From Okeania sp. SIO2B3 (GTDB lineage: Bacteria > Cyanobacteriota > Cyanobacteriia > Cyanobacteriales > Microcoleaceae), in contig NZ_JAAHGH010000034.1 in the NCBI RefSeq assembly GCF_010672525.1, positions 1 to 64,000 on the forward strand: a stretch of 64,000 nt of DNA, read 5' to 3'. Shown piece by piece: positions 27,080 to 35,964 of this stretch. The translations under genes were made by a program, and so were the position numbers. The notes below the pieces were generated by a model. The model was given only the letters and a program-made list of their open reading frames with translations. It was not told where the DNA came from and did no database searches. Within the stretch, counting starts at the first letter, position 1; each line of letters starts with the position of its first letter.

Positions 27080-27901
27080 GTGAAATTTATGTCAATAAAA
27101 AGAATGAAAAGCCTACAGGCTAAAATATTATCCCTAGCTTTGTGTCTAGCTATGCTATTAGGATTGCCCGCGAATTCTTGGGCAGATGCAGATGTTGTAA
27201 GAGAAGTTTGGGATGAAGCGAGGCCGTCTAGTATTTATGATGTGAAAGTAGAAGGAAGAAACTTAAGTTTTAGCTATACAGTACCCAAAAATGATGTTCC
27301 TGGTAAAGTATATATTTGGGAAATAACAGGATTAGATTCAAATAATGGTCTTTTCACGTCAAAGCTCCCAAATTCTTTTGGATATGACTTAGGCGATCAA
27401 AATCCTGCTAATCCTGAATTATTGAATAGGATCACTGGAACCTTTAATCAGACAATTAATGAAGTTAATTTACGAGACGGAAAGTATTTAGTGGTAATTA
27501 CCTCTAATAATGATAGAGACTATGCTACTAAAAATTTAGCTGCAGCACAACTTTTGATTGACGGAAAGCCTGTTCAGTCATTTGATAGCACAATAGTATT
27601 GGCAGATCAAGACGACGATGATTTGTATTTTTATACAAGCGTCTTGAGTCCTAGTGTGCTAAATCAATCTAATTATTCCTATTCGCCAGGAAGATACACA
27701 GTTACAGTGAGTAAAGATGGAGAATATAAAGATGGTAAATTGTATACTATCTCTTCTGAGGACAATGATTTCATAAATTATAATTTTGTTAAGTTTAAAA
27801 CCAGTAGGTTAGACAAAGGTGAGAATTACGCCGCAGAACTATATTCCGTTGATAACGATAGGGATGGGACTCCCGTGGCAGAGTTTTCGTTCATTTACTA
27901 G
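27080..27901 (+). CDS. secreted protein, paralogue A, upstream of eCIS
   Basis: A 273-aa protein beginning at GTG 27080 (GGAG 9 bases upstream) or ATG 27089. A signal peptide with a hydrophobic core (ILSLALCLAMLLGLPANSWA) spans residues 15-36. The mature part is beta-rich. It shares motifs with the 28108 product: YIWEITG near residue 77, LRDGKYLVVI near 132, AAQLLIDGKPVQSFDS near 155 and SVLSPSVL near 188. No known family. The two neighbouring copies suggest an envelope or periplasmic role, possibly linked to the contractile particle encoded downstream. That link rests only on position. Confidence 0.7.
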   Translation: MKFMSIKRMKSLQAKILSLALCLAMLLGLPANSWADADVVREVWDEARPSSIYDVKVEGRNLSFSYTVPKNDVPGKVYIWEITGLDSNNGLFTSKLPNSFGYDLGDQNPANPELLNRITGTFNQTINEVNLRDGKYLVVITSNNDRDYATKNLAAAQLLIDGKPVQSFDSTIVLADQDDDDLYFYTSVLSPSVLNQSNYSYSPGRYTVTVSKDGEYKDGKLYTISSEDNDFINYNFVKFKTSRLDKGENYAAELYSVDNDRDGTPVAEFSFIY

Positions 27902-28107
27902 GTTTGTTTATTGGGATTAGTTAAAACGAGTTCTTGTTGCTTTTTCCATAAGCTTAGACATTTAATTTTAAGCTCATAAACTAAAGCGTGATTTGTGTTA
28001 GTGCCTGACCTTGTTAATTTTTTAAAATCTAAGTTGACTTTTAAAATTTAAAAAGGTTGGGTTCTTTTCTTTAAAGTGCTGGCTTTTGTTCAAAATTAAA
28101 AAAATAA

Positions 28108-28980
28108 ATGAGGATTTTTATGCTGAAAAAAGTAAAAAGTTTATATATGACAATATTGTGTTTGACTTTGTGTCTCACTGTTTTGTTAGGAGTGACGTTG
28201 GTATCGGAGGCAAGCTCTAGTTTGTTTGATTGCGAAAAAGAAGTTTCCTTTTCAACGATAAAAAATTTAGAAGTGCATCCAGATTCTATAGAATTTGATT
28301 ATATACTATCTGATGATCAGAATCAAGGAAGATTATATATTTGGGAAATAACTGGAGAACATATTTCAGATTCAGAAAAAAAGTTTGAAGAAGGATACCC
28401 TTTTGAAGGTGATTTCCAGAAAAGGGTAAATGGAAGGATGGAATATAAGTTTGTCTTGAGTGGGGAAAAGTGGGAGGAAATGAAAGAAAAATTCGATTTA
28501 GATAGATTGAATTTAGTAGATGGAAAATATATAATAGGAATTACCACACAGACATCTGAAAATACGACATCTGAAAATACTTTGTCGGCAGCGCAACTTT
28601 TGATTGAGGGAACACCTGTTGAGTCGTTTGATAGTTGGCTAGTAGTAACAGATTCAGATGTAGTAGCAAATTCAAATAAGCAATATACAAATGTATATTA
28701 TAGTGTTTTAGATCCTAGTGTATTAGAAAAAAAGTCAGAGGCTGTTGAACAGAATTCTCAAGAAGAAAAAAGTCGGACTTTTTTAATTTCAATAGATAGC
28801 GATTTTGTACCAGTGGGTGAAAAAGAAGTACCTTTTTATGCAAGTGGCGATTTAATGCAGCGTGGATTTGTTGTTTTGGAAACTGATAGCTTTAAGAAAT
28901 ATCAAACATACGAGGTAAAATTGCATCCAGATTCAAATTCTTTTGAATATTCTGCAAAATATACCTTAAATTACTTATAA
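28108..28980 (+). CDS. secreted protein, paralogue B, upstream of eCIS
   Basis: A 290-aa paralogue of the 27080 product with the same layout: signal peptide (TILCLTLCLTVLLGVTL, about 12-32), YIWEITG near 75, LVDGKYIIGIT near 135, AAQLLIEGTPVESFDS near 158, and a YSVLDPSVLE stretch near 196. Identity is moderate, so the pair arose by an old duplication. The C-terminal 80 residues differ. The start ATG sits at 28108 after a weak GAGG-less leader. No catalytic motif seen. Probably exported and beta-sandwich-like; role unknown. Confidence 0.7.
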   Translation: MRIFMLKKVKSLYMTILCLTLCLTVLLGVTLVSEASSSLFDCEKEVSFSTIKNLEVHPDSIEFDYILSDDQNQGRLYIWEITGEHISDSEKKFEEGYPFEGDFQKRVNGRMEYKFVLSGEKWEEMKEKFDLDRLNLVDGKYIIGITTQTSENTTSENTLSAAQLLIEGTPVESFDSWLVVTDSDVVANSNKQYTNVYYSVLDPSVLEKKSEAVEQNSQEEKSRTFLISIDSDFVPVGEKEVPFYASGDLMQRGFVVLETDSFKKYQTYEVKLHPDSNSFEYSAKYTLNYL

Positions 28981-29085
28981 ATTTGTTTTAATTAACTAAA
29001 GTAATATTTAATCAATATTGCTTTAGTTAATTAAATAAAAAATAAGATAACTTTTCTGGCTTTTAAATCCAATGATTTGTTATTT

Positions 29086-29679
29086 ATGATTGACCATGTT
29101 GTGTCCTTTCTCCAGGAAAAACTAGACACCTACATCAAAATAAAAATAGGAGACCAGCTCACTTTTGCTGAGAATGAAGGGAATCGAGTTGTCACCTTGC
29201 TTGAGAATAAAAATGCCAAAGAGATACAGTTAAAAGAAGGGATTATTACTACCTTATTAATCAACCTAGAAGAAGAGTATACTTTTCGTTCTGGTGCAGC
29301 TTATGAAAGGATGCCGAATGGAGGTCGTGTAGATCAAAAAAACCCTAATCTTTATCTCAACTTATATCTTCTTTTTGTTCCATATTTTAATAATTACAGT
29401 TATTCTTTGAAGTTCTTATCTTTAATTATCAAATATTTTCAAAGTCATAGGTTGTTTGACCACCATAATTCTCCAGAACTTCATCCAGAGATTGAAAAGT
29501 TGACTATGGAATTGGTAAATTTGCCTTTTACTGAACAAAGGGAGGTGTGGGCAGGTTTAGGGTTACCTTATTTACCTTCTGTGATTTATAAAGTAAGAAT
29601 GGTTGTTTTTACAGATACGGATACTGTAGAATCTGTTTCTAATATAACTGAAAAGAAAGTTGTTCCTACAAATGTTTAA
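29086..29679 (+). CDS. eCIS tube-terminator/cap protein, DUF4255 (Afp16/Pvc16-like)
   Basis: 197 aa from the ATG at 29086; the frame extends to a TTG at 29077, but MIDHVVSFLQEKLD is the canonical family start. The sequence follows DUF4255: NRVVTLLENKN, TTLLINLEEEYTFRSG, then NPNLYLNLYLLFVPYFNNYSY and a LKFLSLIIKYFQSHRLF helix. In Afp/PVC particles the homologue terminates the tube and sheath distal to the baseplate. In Afp it is the last gene; here it is the first of the structural cluster, a permuted order. Family assignment confident. Confidence 0.85.
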   Translation: MIDHVVSFLQEKLDTYIKIKIGDQLTFAENEGNRVVTLLENKNAKEIQLKEGIITTLLINLEEEYTFRSGAAYERMPNGGRVDQKNPNLYLNLYLLFVPYFNNYSYSLKFLSLIIKYFQSHRLFDHHNSPELHPEIEKLTMELVNLPFTEQREVWAGLGLPYLPSVIYKVRMVVFTDTDTVESVSNITEKKVVPTNV

Positions 29680-29834
29680 TTTTCGGTCTAAATAGGTAGG
29701 TGCGAATAAATGTCACTATGTAACGAAATGTTAAAGTAGTTGAAACCCTTGAAATTGCTTCCTTCCGCTCCGCTCCAGTCGCAATGACGTACTTGTAAAT
29801 TTTTTCACCTATCTACTTAAATGAAGTCTAGATT

Positions 29835-31148
29835 ATGAATTATAAAAAGCTATTTGAGTTGAGTATTTTGCACGAGTATTATGCTAATAAGTTGTGTTCA
29901 GACTTCATTTTAGAGCCAACAATTGAATGCAGGAAAATATTAAGTGGTCATCGTTTGATTATTAAAAATAAAGTTAATGGAATAGTAATTATTACTCCTG
30001 TAAATCCAGATGATGAAAATAAACCCCAGATTGAGCTTGCTGAGGATTTGCAATTCACTTTTGTCTTAAAACTTAAGAATCCTAAACTTCTTAATTTTAC
30101 AGAAGGAAATTTAAAAGGTAGTATTTTTTTCAATCTTCAAGAGGAGCAGGGAGAGAATGATTTGAAATGTCTTTCTTTTAGTAATAAAAGTCAACTAGGA
30201 GTTGTACTATTAAAAGAAGGATTTTTACTCATATCATTTATAGAATTAAGCATTCCACAGGAACTAGAAGAAGCTTTATCATTATTGTTAGAAGTATATG
30301 TAGTTTTATCCTTAGCTGAAAAATTACTAGAAAAAACAATCGAATTACCCGAACAATACTTACCAGAAGGACTGAAGGAGAAAGTCATATTATATGAAGA
30401 CTTACCAAAAGAAAAACAAAAAGTCTTATCCCTGGCTCAAACATTACTAGAAAAACCAACCGAATTAACCCAACAATACTTACCAGAAGGACTGCAGGAG
30501 AAAGTCATATTATATGAAGACTTACCAGACGAACTGAAAAATAAAGTCATATTATATGAAGGTTTACCACATGAAAAATATGAAGTTTTATGCCTTGCTA
30601 AAGAATTACTAGGAAAAGAAAAAATCAAATTATCTTATGAAGATTTGCCAGGAGGAGAGATTGTTTGGGGTCTCGTGATTATTGATAATAACTCTTCTAT
30701 GTCTACTAATTTGGGTGAAAACAGTGATTATCAAATTACTTTTAAGCCAAAAAAACAAAAGTGGCGTTATTACTTAATAACTAATTTGCCCAGGGATAAA
30801 TTATTATTGATAAAAGGTAGACGAGAAGAGATAAGTTTTTCTAGTTTCCAGGAGCTTCAATCTGGAGACCCAATGTTAAATATTTTTGAGCAGCAATTTT
30901 CAGATAAGCAAACTGTGAAACGTTTTTCTGAATCGACTTCAGAAATTCCCTGTCAGGAAATGGGGATAAAAAACATTGCGCTTTTAATATCTACAATCGA
31001 AAAGGGTGCATCTCAAGAAAAAAAAACATTGGAAGAATTAGAAGTTTTGATAGAACATTTACCTAATCCACCGAATGGTAATATAATTCAAGTACACAAT
31101 GAAGAGACGGTTCGGTATCAAGTAATTAATCTACTCAAAAACTTCTAA
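29835..31148 (+). CDS. eCIS-associated protein with EKVILYEDLP repeats
   Basis: A 437-aa protein between the cap and the first sheath gene. The N-terminus (LFELSILHEYYAN, then FILEPTIECRKIL) resembles a conserved protein I recall next to sheath genes in other eCIS loci, but I cannot name it. Residues 155-265 contain repeats: QYLPEGL(K/Q)EKVILYEDLP occurs twice, NKVILYEGLP once, and L(S)LAQTLLEKPTE/LAEKLLEKTIE as a second motif; the DNA copies are nearly identical, so the region is young. Possibly a structural accessory or assembly factor. Confidence in a real gene is high, in function low. Confidence 0.65.
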   Translation: MNYKKLFELSILHEYYANKLCSDFILEPTIECRKILSGHRLIIKNKVNGIVIITPVNPDDENKPQIELAEDLQFTFVLKLKNPKLLNFTEGNLKGSIFFNLQEEQGENDLKCLSFSNKSQLGVVLLKEGFLLISFIELSIPQELEEALSLLLEVYVVLSLAEKLLEKTIELPEQYLPEGLKEKVILYEDLPKEKQKVLSLAQTLLEKPTELTQQYLPEGLQEKVILYEDLPDELKNKVILYEGLPHEKYEVLCLAKELLGKEKIKLSYEDLPGGEIVWGLVIIDNNSSMSTNLGENSDYQITFKPKKQKWRYYLITNLPRDKLLLIKGRREEISFSSFQELQSGDPMLNIFEQQFSDKQTVKRFSESTSEIPCQEMGIKNIALLISTIEKGASQEKKTLEELEVLIEHLPNPPNGNIIQVHNEETVRYQVINLLKNF

Positions 31149-31189
31149 AATTTTCAACAAATACAAAAAGCAAAGTACAGGACAAAATT

Positions 31190-33283
31190 ATGGTTACTTC
31201 TTATAAAACTCCTAATGTTTATGTTCAGGAAATTTCTACATTGCCTCCTTCAGTTGTGGGTGTCTCGACAGGAATTCCTGCTTTTATTGGCTACACTGAA
31301 AAAGCTCAAGATGGAAAAAATGATTTGACAAACAAACCTACTTTTATTACTTCTTTGCTTAATTATGAAACTTTTTTTGGAAAAGCAAAACCGATTGATT
31401 TTGAGTTACATACTAATGCTGAAGATGAATTAACTGATTTGACTATTACAGAACCCACGTTTTTAATGCATTATGCTTTGCAGATGTTTTTTAACAACGG
31501 TGGGAGTGGTTGTTATATTGTTTCCGTTGGTGTATATAGTGATGGTGATGATGCTAAGAAAAAAATTGATTTTGAGAATGGTTTGGCAGCTTTAATGAAA
31601 GAAGATGAACCTACTTTAATATTGTTAACTGATGCTGTTAATTTGTCTGAAACTGATTATTACGACCTTTGTAAAACAGCTTTGGCACAATGTAATAAAT
31701 TACAGGATAGGTTTGCTATCCTTGATGTTCAGAAAGAAGAAGAAGAATCAGAGAAAAAGACAGGAGAAGAATCAGAGGAAAATACAGGAGAAGAATCAGA
31801 GGAAAATATAGGAGATGTTGGTAAATTTCGAGATGGAATTGGTCAAGAGTATCTAAATTATGGTGCTGCTTACTACCCTTATTTGCAAACTTCACTGAAT
31901 TATTATTGTACAGATGATTCTCCTGTTATTTATTCTTCTGTTGAAAATGGCGAGTTTGAAAGCACAACCGGGCAAGGACTAACAGTTAATTATAAGGGAA
32001 AAAATTCAGATAAACCGAAAGTATATATTTCTATTGAGAGTTCTATAAGTAAGTCTGTAATTTTTTATATTTCGGGAACTAATAAAGAAATTTTAGTAAT
32101 AATAGTTCAAAACAATCCAACAACAGTGTCAACCATTGTTGAGGAGTGGGGCAGTTTCAGTGATCAAAATCAAAATAATTTTCAACTTATTGATAGTATT
32201 GATAGTTCCGAAGAGACCTCTAGTTCTTTTACTGAAGACAAGCAAATAGTATTAGAACCTGTGGTAATGAAATATTACACAACACCTGATGGTCTTATAG
32301 TTAGTCATAAAAGTATTATAGTTAGTGGAGAAGAAAAAGAAGACAATCCAACAGTAACTATTAAAGTTGTTGCTAGTGGGGATATATCTATTGTTCCTAG
32401 TGATGCTAGTTTACCTGATGGCACACTACCAAACATTATAATAACAGTATTGAGTACGTCAACGGTACAACAAGTTATTGAAGAATGGAACAAGAAAAAA
32501 GAAGGAGCATCACCTTCTTTTGACGATTGTGGTTTTAATTTAGATGTAGAAGCAGGGAAGGAAGACAAGACTTTAACACCAGTTGAATCAGAGGAACTTT
32601 TAGAAAAATCAAAAGAAGTAACTGTCTCATATACTTTATCAAATTTCAAAACCAACACAGGTTTGTACAACAAAATTAAATCAGAAATATCTAAAGAGCG
32701 AGTCATCTTACCTCCTAGTGCTGCCATGGCAGGAGTTTATGCCAGGGTAGACCGAGATCGAGGAGTTTGGAAAGCACCTGCAAATGTGAGTTTATCCTCA
32801 GTCACAGCTCCCACAATCAAAATTACTAACGAAGAACAAGAAAATCTCAATGTCGATGCTAATGGAGGTAAATCTATCAATGCTATTCGTTATTTTACAG
32901 GCAAAGGAGTTTTAGTTTGGGGAGCTAGAACATTAGCAGGTAACGATAACGAATGGCGTTATGTACCAGTGCGCCGACTATTCATTTATGTTGAAGAGTC
33001 GGTGAAAAAAGCTACAGAATTTGCAGTTTTTGAACCGAACGTCAGTACAACATGGCTGAAAGTCAAATCTATGATAGAAAATTTTCTAGAGGGGTTATGG
33101 AGGCAAGGAGCGTTAGCGGGTAGCACTGCTCAACAAGCATTTTTTGTGAATGTGGGACTGAATACAACCATGTCATTACAGGACATCTTAGAAGGACGGA
33201 TGATTGTAGAAATAGGTCTGGCAGCAGTGCGTCCTGCGGAGTTTGTTATTCTGAAGTTTTCCCATAAATTACAGGAAGCTTAG
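31190..33283 (+). CDS. contractile sheath protein 1 (Afp2/3/4-like) with two inserted modules
   Basis: 697 aa. The N-terminal sheath region (KTPNVYVQEISTLPPSVVGV, FIGYTEKA) and C-terminal region (ERVILPPSAAMAGVYARVDR, NAIRYFTGKGVLVWGARTLA, LEGRMIVEIGLAAVRPAEF) are typical of eCIS and phage-tail sheaths; the C-terminal part builds the contractile mesh. Between them, about residues 183-208 hold an EESEE/TGEESEEN acidic repeat, and about 262-334 and 366-452 hold two copies of a module absent from ordinary sheaths. It is the first of three sheath genes. Sheath call confident; the inserted domain probably points outward. Confidence 0.93.
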   Translation: MVTSYKTPNVYVQEISTLPPSVVGVSTGIPAFIGYTEKAQDGKNDLTNKPTFITSLLNYETFFGKAKPIDFELHTNAEDELTDLTITEPTFLMHYALQMFFNNGGSGCYIVSVGVYSDGDDAKKKIDFENGLAALMKEDEPTLILLTDAVNLSETDYYDLCKTALAQCNKLQDRFAILDVQKEEEESEKKTGEESEENTGEESEENIGDVGKFRDGIGQEYLNYGAAYYPYLQTSLNYYCTDDSPVIYSSVENGEFESTTGQGLTVNYKGKNSDKPKVYISIESSISKSVIFYISGTNKEILVIIVQNNPTTVSTIVEEWGSFSDQNQNNFQLIDSIDSSEETSSSFTEDKQIVLEPVVMKYYTTPDGLIVSHKSIIVSGEEKEDNPTVTIKVVASGDISIVPSDASLPDGTLPNIIITVLSTSTVQQVIEEWNKKKEGASPSFDDCGFNLDVEAGKEDKTLTPVESEELLEKSKEVTVSYTLSNFKTNTGLYNKIKSEISKERVILPPSAAMAGVYARVDRDRGVWKAPANVSLSSVTAPTIKITNEEQENLNVDANGGKSINAIRYFTGKGVLVWGARTLAGNDNEWRYVPVRRLFIYVEESVKKATEFAVFEPNVSTTWLKVKSMIENFLEGLWRQGALAGSTAQQAFFVNVGLNTTMSLQDILEGRMIVEIGLAAVRPAEFVILKFSHKLQEA

Positions 33284-33786
33284 TTGATTTCAATTAAGAC
33301 GCGATGTTCAACTTTCTATGAAGTAATAAGCGTTTCTGCTTTTTTGGCGGAAAGTCTGGCTCTTAAAACTCCCGGAACCTCACTGGTTGGAAAAAGTTGC
33401 ACACGGCGTAATTAGGATCTGGTGAAAAAATTGGTTGGTGGGAGTAGGACACGGAGACGCGGAGATGGGGGAGAATTTTTCTGCCTTATGCAGCCTAAAA
33501 TCCTAACTTTATGCAGCTCTTTAGACCGAAAACCTTGCACTTTTTTCGCTGCTTAAAAGCTAAAGCATTTACATATAAAGGCTTTTAAATTTATTCAGCA
33601 AGCGCTAATTCAAAGTAGACAGGACTTACGCACCAAGCGCCATATCTAATTTGCCCCTACAGATGGTGTATAATTCCGTGTTTTGTGTAAGTCCTGAGTA
33701 GATTTCGACTTTTCCTTATTTAAAATTTATTTCTAGAGTAGGTGAAAACACATTGTATTTTAAATATAAAAACTTAGGAATTAATC
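33284..33786. other. non-coding gap with tandem GACACGG-type sequence and a MITE
   Basis: About 500 bp between sheath genes 1 and 2. It contains an ACACGGAGACGCGGAG short tandem stretch near 33450 and the MITE at 33620-33696. No gene is supported. Confidence 0.5.
33620..33696. mobile_element. MITE, CAGGACTTACGCA family, copy 1
   Basis: Ends CAGGACTTACGCA and TGTGTAAGTCCTG are near-perfect inverted repeats around a 77-bp element. Internal CCCCTACAGATGGTGTAT matches copies at 39625 and 50625. Confidence 0.7.
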
Positions 33787-35775
33787 ATGGAAAATTATCA
33801 AACTCCTAATGTTTATACTAAAGAAAGTTCTACTCTTGCTGCTTCGGCTATGGGTATTTCCACAGCAGTCCCCGCTTTTATTGGTTATACTGAAAAAGTT
33901 GTTCAAAGTGACGGTGAAGATTTAACAAATATACCTACTCGAATTACGTCACTTTTTGAGTATGAACTTTTTTTTGGAAAAGCCGAACCTACCAAGTTTA
34001 AAATTCGGCATACTCCTGATGCAATTTCAATTACTAATATGGCTGAAGTTGCTCAGATTAAATATTTGATGCATTATGCTTTGCAAATGTTTTTTAATAA
34101 TGGTGGTGGTGTTTGCTATATTGTCTCTATCGGGACTTATAGCGACGAAGACAAAAAAAAGTATGATTTTTTGGAAGGTCTGGGTGTTTTAAGCAAAGAA
34201 GATGAACCTACTTTGATTCTGTTGACTGATGCTGTCAATCTACCGAATATAGCAGATTATTATTTTCTTTGTACAGAGGCTTTGAAACAGTGTGGTCTAT
34301 TAAAAAACAGGTTCTTGATCTTTGATGTCTGTCAAGGCAAAGAAGACCCCTTGTTTGAAAAGATAGAAAGTGTCGATAAATTTCGAGAAGAAATAGGTGG
34401 TGAAAATTTAAGTTATGGTGCTATTTATTATCCTTATTTACAAACCTCATTGAGTTATTATTATACCGATGATTCTGTAGTATTTGAGTCTTTTTATTAT
34501 CAAAAATTTGAACGTGAAATTGATGTTAATGCTTTTGTAGTTACTTATGTCGGTATAAATTTAGACAAACCAAAAATACAGATACTCGTCGATGATAATT
34601 ATGGGAACAGAATCGATTTTGATTTTGATATTTCTGTCAATAATTCGCGAGTTTTGATAATCAAGCTTCAAAAATTGGTAATTGCTTCGGAAATTGTCGC
34701 AGAATGGAAAAAAGTTATCAATAAAAATAATTTTGACATTTTGCAGAGGGGTAATGGTAATTACACAATGTCCGATGGTATTGGTTATGTAGGTGAAGGA
34801 CCCGTTTCATTATCACTTATAGTGATGAGGTCTTATGTGACATCCCCTAATGGTCTTTTGGTTATTCATGAGGGCGTAGAAGAAAAAATACCACAAATAA
34901 CTATCCAGTCTGCTAAGAATTTGACTGTTGATTCTTCATCTTGGAAGATGTTTATAAAAGGGAATTGTGAGGACATGACTGTACAAGGCATTCTTGACAA
35001 GTGGGAAGAGGAGCCTCAGTCTAAAAAAGAATATTTTCAATTAGAGAAAAGTGGTGACGGTAGTGATTCTTTAAATTATTTAGATGATGAGCCTATTGAT
35101 GAAAAGTGGTCTTTGTCTGTCCCATTTTTGTTGTCTGACTATAAGAATCAAACATTTTTTTATAACAAAGTCAAATCAGAAATGTCTAAAAGGCGTGTCA
35201 TTTTGCCTCCCAGTCCTTCAGTGGCAGGAGTTTATGCTAAAGTAGACAGAAATAGAGGAGTCTGGAAGACTCCTGCTAATGTGGGCTTGGTATCAGTCGT
35301 TGTCCCTACAATCAAGATCGGCGATCGAGAGCAAGAGCTTCTTAATCTAGCAAGTGCGGACAAGTCTGTTAATGTGATTCGCTATTTTGCTAATCGAGAA
35401 ATTTTGGTTTGGGGAGGTAAAACACTAGCAGGTGTCAGTAGTGAGTGGTGTCATGTCTCAGTTCGACGACTGTCTATCTATGTTGAAAAATCATTGAAAA
35501 GGCTCACAGAGTTTGCAGTCTTTGAACCGAATCTCAGTAGAACTTGGTTAAAAGTCAAGTCTATAGCAGAAAGTTTTTTAGAGGGACTATGGAGGCAAGG
35601 TGCGTTGTCGGGTGTTACTTGGCGAAAATCTTTTTTTGTAAATGTAGGACTAGGTACTACTATGACAAAAGAGGATGTTTTAGAAGGTCGGATAAATGTA
35701 GAAATAGGTATTGCGGTGATTCGTCCACTAGAGTTTATTATTCTTAAGTTTTCTCATAAACTACAGCAAATGTAA
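33787..35775 (+). CDS. contractile sheath protein 2 with two inserted modules
   Basis: 662 aa, starting QTPNVYTKESSTLAASAMGI. The sheath N-terminus (FIGYTEKV, KYLMHYALQMFFNNGGG, DEPTLILLTDAVNL) and C-terminus (RRVILPPSPSVAGVYAKVDR, LEGRINVEIGIAVIRPLEF) are both present. It is more divergent than copies 1 and 3 (VRRLSIYVEKSLKRLTEF; GGKTLAGVSSEW). Inserted modules lie at about 248-321 (VVTYVGINLDKPKIQI) and 355-421 (GLLVIHEGVEEKIPQI). In Afp-type systems three sheath paralogues occupy different parts of the particle, and a divergent copy may contact the baseplate or the cap. Position in the particle is inference. Confidence 0.9.
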   Translation: MENYQTPNVYTKESSTLAASAMGISTAVPAFIGYTEKVVQSDGEDLTNIPTRITSLFEYELFFGKAEPTKFKIRHTPDAISITNMAEVAQIKYLMHYALQMFFNNGGGVCYIVSIGTYSDEDKKKYDFLEGLGVLSKEDEPTLILLTDAVNLPNIADYYFLCTEALKQCGLLKNRFLIFDVCQGKEDPLFEKIESVDKFREEIGGENLSYGAIYYPYLQTSLSYYYTDDSVVFESFYYQKFEREIDVNAFVVTYVGINLDKPKIQILVDDNYGNRIDFDFDISVNNSRVLIIKLQKLVIASEIVAEWKKVINKNNFDILQRGNGNYTMSDGIGYVGEGPVSLSLIVMRSYVTSPNGLLVIHEGVEEKIPQITIQSAKNLTVDSSSWKMFIKGNCEDMTVQGILDKWEEEPQSKKEYFQLEKSGDGSDSLNYLDDEPIDEKWSLSVPFLLSDYKNQTFFYNKVKSEMSKRRVILPPSPSVAGVYAKVDRNRGVWKTPANVGLVSVVVPTIKIGDREQELLNLASADKSVNVIRYFANREILVWGGKTLAGVSSEWCHVSVRRLSIYVEKSLKRLTEFAVFEPNLSRTWLKVKSIAESFLEGLWRQGALSGVTWRKSFFVNVGLGTTMTKEDVLEGRINVEIGIAVIRPLEFIILKFSHKLQQM

Positions 35776-35964
35776 TTTTAGTTATTGGTTACGATTCCCC
35801 TAAATCCCCCTTGCAAAGGGGGACTTTGAAGAATCTTCCCTTAAAAAGGGGACTTTTTGTTGGCTTTTTAAGGGGGGTGGGGGGGATCGTAAATCTACCT
35901 TATTAAACAGAAAAATACTACATTAGAAAAATCTGAAAAAATTAGTTAAGTAAAACATTAAACT
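35776..35964. repeat. CCCCCTAAATCC-type hairpin repeats
   Basis: Inverted CCCCTAAATCCCCCTTGCAA, AAGGGGGACTTTG and AAGGGGGGTGGGGGGATCG segments at about 35808-35890 form the dispersed G/C-run hairpin family of cyanobacteria. Other copies lie at 43931 and 45053. Confidence 0.7.
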
